Notes under the pieces: generated by a model
Database searches by the model: none
Told to the model about the DNA's origin: nothing
What the model saw: only the letters and a program-made list of their open reading frames with translations
Made by a program: the position numbers and the translations under genes
Shown: positions 8,220-18,167 of the stretch, piece after piece
Numbering within the stretch: position 1 is the stretch's first letter
Layout: the number at the start of each line of letters is the position of its first letter
NCBI GenBank assembly: GCA_017881445.1
Contig: JADGQX010000004.1
Span: 1 to 55,396 of the forward strand
Length of the DNA stretch: 55,396 nucleotides
Direction: 5' to 3'
DNA from: Gemmatimonadota bacterium
GTDB taxonomy: Bacteria; Gemmatimonadota; Gemmatimonadetes; Longimicrobiales; RSA9

Positions 8220-9602
8220 ATGCCCGACACGCTCAGGGATCTGCGCTCGAGGGAGTTCGCGCGGCTGGACGCCGCCGGTCACGCCTATCTCGACTACACG
8301 GGCAGTGGCCTCTACGCCGAATCCCAGCTGGAACGGCACATGGAGCTGCTCCAGCGGGAGGTGCTGGGCAACCCGCACACGGAGAGCCCCACCTCGCTGC
8401 CCGCGACCCGCAGGGTGGAGGCGGCGCGAGCCGACATCCTGGATTTCTTCCAGGCCGACCCCTCCGAGTACGAGGTCATCTTCACCGCGAACGCCAGCGG
8501 TGCGCTCAAGATCGTGGGCGAGAGCTTCCCCTTCGGCCCGGGCTCCCGCCTGCTGATGACGGCAGATAACCACAATTCGGTGAATGGGATACGGAGTTTC
8601 GCCGCGGCGCGGGGCGCGGCGGTGGAGTACCTGCCGCTGGACGGCGAGCTGCGCGCCGGGCCGCTGGAGCCCTACCTCGGCTCCGCCGCCGCCGCGCCGG
8701 GTCTCTTCGCCTTTCCGGCGCAGTCCAACTTCTCCGGCGTCAAGCACCCGCTGGGCTGGATCGCCACGGCCCAGGCCGCCGGGTTCCGCGTGCTGCTGGA
8801 CGCGGCGGCCTTCGTGCCCACCAGCCGGCTGTCGCTGCGGGAGGTGCACCCGGACTTCGTGTGCGTGTCGTTCTACAAGATGTTCGGGTATCCGACGGGC
8901 GTGGGGGCGCTCATCGCGCGCCACCCGGCGTTGCTCGAGCTGCGACGCCCGTGGTTCGCGGGGGGGACGGTGCGCTTCGTCTCCGCCCAGAACCAGGAGC
9001 ACCTGCTCAAGGCCACGGCCGAGGCGTTCGAGGATGGAACGCTCAACTTCCTGGCCATCGCCGCGGTGCCGTTCGGCCTGGAGCTGCTGCGCTCCCTGGG
9101 CATGGAGGCGGTCAACCGGCACGTCATGGATCTGACCGCCGCCCTGCTGGATGGAATGGTGTCGCTGCGGCACTCGAACGGCGCGCCCCAGGTGCGGGTG
9201 TACGGGCCGCACGACCTGCGCGGCCGGGGTGCCACCATCGCGTTCAACGCCCTCGACCCGGAGGGTGGGCTCGTGGAGTACGAGCGGGTCGAGGAGGTCG
9301 CGGCCGAGGCGCGGGTGTCGGTCCGGGGTGGCTGCTTCTGCAACCCGGGCGCGGCGGAGTTCGCCTTCGGCTACACCGCCGCCGAGTCCTACCGCTGCTT
9401 CCACACCATGGCGCCGACCGATTTCACCCTGCAGCAGTTCTCGTCCTGCATGCACGGCATGCCGGTGGGCGCGGTGCGCGCGTCCCTCGGCCTGGCCAGC
9501 GACGAGTCCGACGTCCAGCGGCTGCTGGAGGTTCTTGCCGCCCTGCGCGACGAGCCGCCCGGCACGGGCGCCCGGCGGCTGCCGCCCGTCATTGGGGGCT
9601 GA
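8220..9602 (+). CDS. Class V aminotransferase-fold PLP enzyme (cysteine desulfurase / Moco sulfurase-like)
   Basis: The protein has about 460 residues. AYLDYTGSGLYAESQLERH near the N-terminus matches the start of class V aminotransferases of the NifS/SufS/Moco-sulfurase group. SFYKMFGYPTGVGALI holds the likely PLP lysine (K220), NHNSVNGIR lies in the PLP region, and VRGGCFCNPGAAE contains the cysteines near the position used by desulfurases. The enzyme could move sulfur from cysteine or act as a lyase on another amino acid; I cannot choose. ATG 8220 is preferred over ATG 8211 because AGGA at 8208-8211 is spaced correctly only for 8220. Confidence 0.82.
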   Translation: MPDTLRDLRSREFARLDAAGHAYLDYTGSGLYAESQLERHMELLQREVLGNPHTESPTSLPATRRVEAARADILDFFQADPSEYEVIFTANASGALKIVGESFPFGPGSRLLMTADNHNSVNGIRSFAAARGAAVEYLPLDGELRAGPLEPYLGSAAAAPGLFAFPAQSNFSGVKHPLGWIATAQAAGFRVLLDAAAFVPTSRLSLREVHPDFVCVSFYKMFGYPTGVGALIARHPALLELRRPWFAGGTVRFVSAQNQEHLLKATAEAFEDGTLNFLAIAAVPFGLELLRSLGMEAVNRHVMDLTAALLDGMVSLRHSNGAPQVRVYGPHDLRGRGATIAFNALDPEGGLVEYERVEEVAAEARVSVRGGCFCNPGAAEFAFGYTAAESYRCFHTMAPTDFTLQQFSSCMHGMPVGAVRASLGLASDESDVQRLLEVLAALRDEPPGTGARRLPPVIGG

Positions 9603-9853
9603 GCCCCCCCTCCCGACCCTTCTTTTCCGTTCGTCCCAGCCGTCACCTGCGCGTCACCCCAGCCGGTGCAACCCTTGGCGCATGCGCTTCGTCCAATGGG
9701 TGCAACCAGGACGACTCATCACTCGTACTGGACGCCATGGACAGGACGAGGGGCGGCAGCACGACCGGCCCGCAGCAGTCGAAGCACCGACCTGGCACAA
9801 CCACCCGCGCCGAACGGCGGCGCGTTGCCGACCATGCTTCGGAGGAGGGGACG
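9603..9853. other. Gene-free stretch with a paired GGTGCAACC motif
   Basis: No gene is evident in these 251 bases. GGTGCAACC occurs twice (9665-9673 and 9699-9707, 34 bases apart) with the palindrome GCGCATGCGC (9678-9687) between. This could be a regulatory region for the downstream secreted-protein gene; no clear promoter was seen. Confidence 0.35.
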
Positions 9854-10381
9854 ATGTCGAGGATCCGGGCTTTCGTGATCGTGGCGGCCGTCGCCGCCGT
9901 TGCGCTTCCCTTGAGCGTGCGGGCGCAGGACAACGCGCCTACCGCGGACCAGTTGCAGGCCCGCGCCCAGGCACTGTACCCCAGCCCGGATCTGTACCCG
10001 GTGGCGGCCAGGCTCTTCCAGCGGTCGGCGGCAATGCGCGCGCCGGGTGATCCACGGGCGGTGGACGCGCTGGCCATGGCCGCCCGGCTGCTGACCTATT
10101 CCGGACAGTACGGCCGGGCTCGTGCCGCCATGGAGAGTGCGGCGGAGCGCGCACTGGCGGATGGGGACGTGGTGACGGCCGCGTATCGCTTCGCGGACGC
10201 CGCCTACATCGCCGGCAACTACGCCCACACCACCCGGGCCGAGGACCTGGTGGAGCGCGTGGTCTGGCTGGCTTCGGTTCCCGGGCTGAGCGCCGGGCAG
10301 CGCCAGGACATGCTCGAGCGCCTGGGACCCACGGCGCTTCCCAGCGCCATCTCCGGAGCGGGCCTGGCGTCGGTGAAGTGA
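9854..10381 (+). CDS. Secreted all-helical protein of unknown function
   Basis: The 175-residue product has a clear signal peptide (MSRIRAFVIVAAVAAVALPL, cleaved near VRAQ). The mature part is alanine-rich and helical, with TPR-like spacing (YPVAARLFQRSAAMRAPGDP, ARAAMESAAERALADGD). It is probably periplasmic. The ATG at 9854 follows GGAGGAGGGG with good spacing, so the start is well supported. It has no operon partner: it is followed by two strong hairpins and then by the convergent RND operon. Confidence 0.7.
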   Translation: MSRIRAFVIVAAVAAVALPLSVRAQDNAPTADQLQARAQALYPSPDLYPVAARLFQRSAAMRAPGDPRAVDALAMAARLLTYSGQYGRARAAMESAAERALADGDVVTAAYRFADAAYIAGNYAHTTRAEDLVERVVWLASVPGLSAGQRQDMLERLGPTALPSAISGAGLASVK

Positions 10382-10388
10382 CCGAAAC

Positions 10389-10425
10389 GGATCCGGCGGG
10401 CGGGCGCCGCCCGCCCGCCGGGTCC
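10389..10425 (+). terminator. GC-rich hairpin after the secreted-protein gene
   Basis: A stem of about 16-17 bp, closed by GGATCC / GGGTCC with a three-base GCC loop, begins eight bases after the stop codon. There is no T-run, so it may be a transcript-stabilising or Rho-assisted stop rather than a classical terminator. Confidence 0.5.
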
Positions 10426-10436
10426 GACGACGCAGA

Positions 10437-10470
10437 ACGGCGCCCGGAGCGGTTTCGCTCCGGGCGCCGT
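10437..10470. terminator. Perfect 15-bp stem between convergent genes
   Basis: ACGGCGCCCGGAGCG (10437-10451) pairs perfectly with 10456-10470 around a GTTT loop. It lies between two convergent genes (ends at 10381 and 10504) and could serve both directions. No T-run follows on either strand. Confidence 0.6.
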
Positions 10471-10503
10471 GCGCTTCGGGCAGGTCCTCGGGGAGCGGCG
10501 GGC

Positions 10504-13779
<3,276 letters not shown>

Positions 13780-13781
13780 GG

Positions 13782-14936
13782 TCAGCGCCCCGCCGGAGCG
13801 GGCGAGCCCGCCTTGGCCGTGGGGGCGGTGCGCTCGGTAGGACTCACGCCGCCCGCCGCCGCCATGCGCACGGTCGCGCCGTCGGCGAGGTCACCCGGTG
13901 CCGCGACCACCGTCTCGCCCACGGTCACGCCAGAGAGGATCTCCACCGCGCCCCGGGCCTCGTCACGCTCGCCCACCTTCACCTGCTGCTTCACCGCCTT
14001 GCCGCCGCGCACCGCCCAGACGTACGTGTCCTGGCCCGCACCCCGCAGCGAGGCGATGGGAACCACCACGCCCTCCCGGCTCGCACCCGTCAGGATCCGC
14101 CCCGTGGCGTACAGCCCGCCCACGATCGCGCGGTCCGTGTTCGGCAGCCGGACGTAGACGCCCACCTGTCGCGTGGACGCGTCCGCCGTGGGCTCGACCC
14201 GCGCCACGTTGCCGCGGAAGGTCCGACCGGGGTACGCGTCCAGCGTGAACTCGACGCGCATGCCCGCGCGGACCTTGACCGCGTCCTCCGCCGGGATCTC
14301 GCCCTCGAGCTCGAGCTGGCGCGCGTCCACGACCGTGAAGAGCACGGCGCCGGGGTTGACCGCCTCCCCTTCGTTGGCCTTGCGCTCGCTCACGTCGCCG
14401 TCGAAGGGCGCGGAAACGTTCGCGCGCCGCGCCGCCTCGCCCGCCGCCGCCTCGCCCGCACGGGCGGCCGCCAGCTGCGCCAGGGACGACTCGTAGCCCG
14501 CCTGCGCTGCCTGCAGGTCGAAGTCGGAGACGGCACCGGCCGCGTGCAGCTTCTTCGACGACTCGAGCTGCCGCAGCGCGAGGGCAACGCCGGCCTGCGC
14601 GGCGGCCACGGCGGCTTTCGCGCCCACGGCCTGGCTGCGCACGCCCTCCGCCTGCAGCGCCGCCATGAGCTGCCCCGCCGAGACCCGGCTGCCGCGATCC
14701 ACCCGGAGGCCCGTGAGCACGCCTGGCACCTGCGCCCGCACCTCGGCCACCTTGTAGGGCGCCAGCGTGCCGGTCACCACCACCGCCTCGCCGATGCTCT
14801 CGCGCGCGGCCGTGGCGAGGTCGGCCTGCGCGAGCACGACCACGGTGGCGGCGTCGCCCGCGTTCTTCTTTCCGCCGCACGCGGCCATGGCCAGCGCCAG
14901 CGCGAGCAACCCGAATGTCCTGCCATGCCTGTTCAT
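13782..14936 (-). CDS. RND efflux periplasmic adaptor lipoprotein (membrane fusion protein)
   Basis: The 384-residue protein starts MNRHGRTFGLLALALAMAAC, a lipoprotein signal with Cys20 as the lipidated residue. It then has the barrel-sandwich half KVAEVRAQVPGVLTGLRVDRG, an alpha-hairpin rich in Ala/Gln/Glu, the second lipoyl half ANVSAPFDGDVSERKANEGE, and a beta-barrel domain. It links the RND permease to the TolC channel. The reading frame is open well upstream, but the ATG at 14936 is chosen because it gives a correct lipoprotein signal. It lies 68 bases after the tolC-type gene. Confidence 0.93.
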   Translation of the reverse strand: MNRHGRTFGLLALALAMAACGGKKNAGDAATVVVLAQADLATAARESIGEAVVVTGTLAPYKVAEVRAQVPGVLTGLRVDRGSRVSAGQLMAALQAEGVRSQAVGAKAAVAAAQAGVALALRQLESSKKLHAAGAVSDFDLQAAQAGYESSLAQLAAARAGEAAAGEAARRANVSAPFDGDVSERKANEGEAVNPGAVLFTVVDARQLELEGEIPAEDAVKVRAGMRVEFTLDAYPGRTFRGNVARVEPTADASTRQVGVYVRLPNTDRAIVGGLYATGRILTGASREGVVVPIASLRGAGQDTYVWAVRGGKAVKQQVKVGERDEARGAVEILSGVTVGETVVAAPGDLADGATVRMAAAGGVSPTERTAPTAKAGSPAPAGR

Positions 14937-15004
14937 ATCGTTCGCCCCGAATCCTGGGGTACGTTGTGCCGTCCGTGATGTCGTCGCCCGTGCCGCCATG
15001 TCGG

Positions 15005-16525
15005 TCACGGCAGCGTGGTGGCGTCCGGCGGTAGCCCGAGGGCCCGCTCCGCTCGCGCCAGCGCCGCGTAGGCGTCGTGATAGGCCTGGACTTCGTTGAT
15101 GCGCGCCTGCTGCAGCGCCAGCCGCGCCGACGAGACGTCCAGCTGCGTCGCGAGTCCTTCGGCGTAGCGCAGCTCCGTCAGGTCGTAGACCTTCTGCGCC
15201 TGGGCGGCGGTGCGCGTGGCCGCGTCCACCAGCGCCTTGCCCCGCTCGAAGTCGCCCCACGCCTGCTGGTACTGGATGCGCACGCCGTCCCGCAGCTGCT
15301 CCTGCTGTACCTCCGCCTGCTTCAGCTGCGCGTGGGCCGCATCCAGGTCGGCCGTGCGGCGCAGCCCCTGGAACAGCGGCCACTGGACCGCGAAGGCCAG
15401 GTTCCAGTCGTCCTGCCACTCGTTGTTCGAGGGGAAGCGGATCGTGCTGGGATACGCCTGGCGGTTCATGGTGCCGCTGAAGGCCACGGTGGGCAGGAAG
15501 GCCGCCCGCGCGATGGTCACCTGCGCCTTGCGGATGTCGATCGACTTGCCCGCCGCCCGCATGGCGCCGCGCTGATCGAGCTGCGGCAGCGCTTCCTGGG
15601 CCGTGGGCAGCTGCAGGGCGACGACGGGCGTCCCGGCCTTCGTCCTGGACGTCAGCTCCGTCGTCAGCCGCAGCTCCGACTCCGCGGGAAGCCGCAGGAG
15701 GCGCTTCAGGTTGAGCTGCGCCAGCTCCCGGCCGCTGCGCACCTGCTGCAGCTGCGGCAGCAGGTTCGACAGGTCCACGGCCGCCCGCAGCGTGTCCAGC
15801 TCGGACGCGCGCCCCGCCTCGAAGCGCAGCTTCACCTGCTTCAGGTGCTCTCCGGCCAGCTCCACGCTCTGCTCCACGATGGCCACGCTGCGATCCGCCA
15901 GCTGCGCGTCGTAGTAGCCCGTCTTCACCTGCAGGGCCACCTCCGAGCGGGTCTCGTCCAGGGAGAAGCGCGCGGCGTCCGCGGCATCACCCGCGATATT
16001 GATCCCCGCCTTCACCCGGCCGCCGGTGTAGATCGGCTGGGTCACGCTCAGCCCCGCGATCCAGGTGTTGGCCCGACCGAAAGGCATCTGGCTGAACAGG
16101 CCCACCAGCGACCCGAGCGCCGCATCCGGTGTCTTGTCCTCCAGGTACTTCACCCGCTGATCGAGCGGCAGACTGGAGTTCGGGTCGAACTTCATGCTGT
16201 CCGGCAGCGTGAAGCCGACGTTCTGGAACACCGACCTCAGTGCGCGCGAATACGCCAGCTGCGTGTTGAACTGCGGCATCGCGTTCGACCAGGCCGAGCG
16301 CGACTGCGCCTCCGCGTAGTCCAGCTGCGACCGGGCGTTGCGCACGTCCGCGTTCTCCTCCAGCGCCCGCCCCAGCGCGTCCGTCAGGCTCAGATCGATT
16401 CGCGCCGGCGCCGGCGCCGACGCCGCGGGAGCGGGCCGCGTCGCGCCCCCGCTCTGCGCACGACTCGCCCCCGGCGTCAGCGCAGCCAGCGCCGCAACCG
16501 CCACGCATAGCTTCAGACCGCTCAT
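15005..16525 (-). CDS. TolC-family outer-membrane efflux channel
   Basis: The 506-residue product has a signal peptide (MSGLKLCVAVAALAALTPGA, cleaved near SRAQ) and two similar halves of long amphipathic helices, e.g. LSLTDALGRALEENADVRNA at the start of the first repeat. This is the outer-membrane/periplasmic tunnel of tripartite pumps. Its ATG directly follows the TAG stop of the regulator gene, and the ribosome site GGAGAGG lies inside the end of that gene, so the two are coupled. Confidence 0.93.
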   Translation of the reverse strand: MSGLKLCVAVAALAALTPGASRAQSGGATRPAPAASAPAPARIDLSLTDALGRALEENADVRNARSQLDYAEAQSRSAWSNAMPQFNTQLAYSRALRSVFQNVGFTLPDSMKFDPNSSLPLDQRVKYLEDKTPDAALGSLVGLFSQMPFGRANTWIAGLSVTQPIYTGGRVKAGINIAGDAADAARFSLDETRSEVALQVKTGYYDAQLADRSVAIVEQSVELAGEHLKQVKLRFEAGRASELDTLRAAVDLSNLLPQLQQVRSGRELAQLNLKRLLRLPAESELRLTTELTSRTKAGTPVVALQLPTAQEALPQLDQRGAMRAAGKSIDIRKAQVTIARAAFLPTVAFSGTMNRQAYPSTIRFPSNNEWQDDWNLAFAVQWPLFQGLRRTADLDAAHAQLKQAEVQQEQLRDGVRIQYQQAWGDFERGKALVDAATRTAAQAQKVYDLTELRYAEGLATQLDVSSARLALQQARINEVQAYHDAYAALARAERALGLPPDATTLP

Positions 16526-17056
16526 CTATCCCTCTCCCCGGGTGCCCGCAGCCACCAGCCCGTCACCCGCGCAATGCCGCGAGTGGTCCCGGATCCAGCG
16601 CTCGCCCGCACCCTCGACCTCGTCCAGCAGGTGATCGTAGAATTCCGCCAGCGTCTCCAGCCGGCAACGCACCGCCGGCTCCTTGCCCACGCCTTCCCCC
16701 AGCGCCCTCACCAGCAGCTGGTGGATGCCCCTCAGCCCCACCAGCCACTGCTGCAGCATGCGCGTGTGCAGGTTCGCCGGGATCCGGTAGAAGCCCCGGC
16801 GGTCCCCCGCGTGCGCCACTCGCTCGATCCTATCGCCCCGCTCCAGCATGCGTGTGTACGTGCTCACGCTCGCCTTGCTCACGTGCAGCACGCTCGCGAG
16901 CTCATCCAGCGAGCAGGCCTCCGACGAAACCAGCAGGTACGCCACGATGCGGCCCGCCGTCCGCGGCAGACCCTCCGCGTCGAAACGGGAGCCGACCTGT
17001 TCCACCCAGTGCTGTGTGGGCTCGTCCATGGGCACGTGTCCGGACTGCTGATTCAT
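16526..17056 (-). CDS. GbsR/MarR-family transcriptional regulator
   Basis: The protein has about 176 residues. A winged helix-turn-helix is seen in SLDELASVLHVSKASVSTYT, followed by the wing IERVAHAGDRRGFYRI and a helical C-terminal dimer region. This matches GbsR-type MarR regulators, which commonly repress transporter operons and their own gene. I use ATG 17056; ATG 17029 is an alternative, and the frame further upstream runs into repeat DNA. It is the first gene of the efflux operon and has a perfect palindrome 28 bases upstream, which suggests autoregulation with an inducer-responsive switch. Confidence 0.85.
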   Translation of the reverse strand: MNQQSGHVPMDEPTQHWVEQVGSRFDAEGLPRTAGRIVAYLLVSSEACSLDELASVLHVSKASVSTYTRMLERGDRIERVAHAGDRRGFYRIPANLHTRMLQQWLVGLRGIHQLLVRALGEGVGKEPAVRCRLETLAEFYDHLLDEVEGAGERWIRDHSRHCAGDGLVAAGTRGEG

Positions 17057-17083
17057 GAGGCTAAGGATACGTCGTTTGGATTG

Positions 17084-17099
17084 TTCAGAATATTCTGAA
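17084..17099. promoter_or_regulatory. Palindromic operator, likely for the GbsR/MarR regulator
   Basis: TTCAGAATATTCTGAA is a perfect 16-bp palindrome, AT-rich in a GC-rich setting, 28 bases upstream of the regulator ATG. Read on the minus strand, TTCTGA and a TATCCT sit 15 bases apart and could be weak promoter boxes. The dyad size fits a MarR-type dimer. The link to this regulator is inferred from position. Confidence 0.65.
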
Positions 17100-18167
17100 A
17101 GTTCCGGACGACGTGTGGTGGAACGGACTACGCTGGCTCCGTCGCCATACTCCGGCCACCGTACTCCGGCCACCGTATTCCGGCGACCGAGATCCGGGCA
17201 CCGAACTCCAATGGGTTAGGGGGGTGCGGAAAAACCGTGTGTCACGAGTGATCTCTTCTTCCGTGAGCGTTTCTTTGACGTCTGCGAGCGCCGGGGACGG
17301 GCTCCAGAGACGCGGCGCCTTCACCTCCAGCTCCTGCACGACGTCCCGGTCCGTGCCGGCCGGCAGGGTCACGAGCGCCGAGGTGGCCCGGGCCGCGACG
17401 GTGCCGTCGGCGGCGAGCAGCGTGGCGCGCAGGCGGAAAGTGCGGGGTGCGGGAAGCTCGTTGCGCACGTGCACCTTCGCCCGCACCGTCGCCGACTCGC
17501 GCGAGACCTGCGGGTAGGTCACGAACACGCCGCCGCTCGCGGGCCGGTCCGCGAGAATGGGATCGGTGATGTGCAGAGGGCTGGTGCGTACGAGGTACAC
17601 CGGCCGGTACAGTCCGCCGTACGTGTTGAAGTCGAGCTGGGCCAGCGGCTTGGGGCCGGTGATCGGGTTGTCGCGGTTGTCCAGCCGCACGGCGAGCACG
17701 TGCCCGCTCCCCGTGGCGACGCCCTGGCTTATGTCCAGCACGAAGGGGAGGTAGCCGCCCATGTGGCCGCCGACGCGCCGGCCGTCCAGCCAGACGTCGG
17801 CCACGTTCATGGCGCCCTCGAAGCGCAGCAGCACCTTCCCGCCGGCGGCGGCGGGTTCCAGGCGCAGGGTGCGGCGGTACCAGCAGATGCCCTGCCACTG
17901 GGCGTCGGGCGAGCCGACCGCGCCCGTGACCAGCGCCTCGATGCGGGCGGTGTGGGGCAGGGAGACCGGCTCCCAAAGCCGATCATCGAAGTCGGCGCGC
18001 TCGGCGCCGGTCGCGTCCTGGCGCAGGAAGCGCCAGCCCGTGTCCAGGCGCTCGACGGTCCGCCCGGCTGCCGGGGCGTCGGAGGCCGCCAGCCAATCGG
18101 CGGAGCCGAGCACCGCCGTCGCGGCGCCCGCGCCCAGCACGCCCCCGACGAACTCGCGCCGCTTTAT
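17085..18167 (-). pseudogene. Glycoside hydrolase family 2 remnant: start codon lost, catalytic half missing
   Basis: The frame encodes a Tat-like leader (KRREFVGGVLGAGAATAVLG), a GH2 sugar-binding domain (DFDDRLWEPVSLPHT, GAMNVADVWLDGRRVGGHMG, TYGGLYRPVYLV) and a GH2 immunoglobulin-like domain up to APRLWSPSPALADV near base 17285. The TIM-barrel with both catalytic glutamates is absent; the frame then runs through unrelated DNA and the 14-bp array to a stop at 17085. The expected ATG before KRREF is ATA (18165-18167). The upstream gene stops with TAA at exactly this point, so a single G-to-A change would turn an ancestral ATGA overlap into ATAA, removing this start while keeping the neighbour's stop. 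Confidence 0.8.
17142..17211 (+). repeat. Array A: five 14-bp units (consensus CCACCGTACTCCGG)
   Basis: Units lie at 17142-17155, 17156-17169, 17170-17183, 17184-17197 and 17198-17211. The second matches the consensus exactly and the outer ones are degenerate. The same unit in the same orientation occurs at 28292-28362. The array lies between the efflux regulator promoter and the truncated GH2 gene. Confidence 0.85.

Noticed and set aside
14937-15419. Longer N-terminus of the RND adaptor
   Set aside because: The frame is open upstream but overlaps the end of the tolC-type gene and would place the lipoprotein signal inside the protein.
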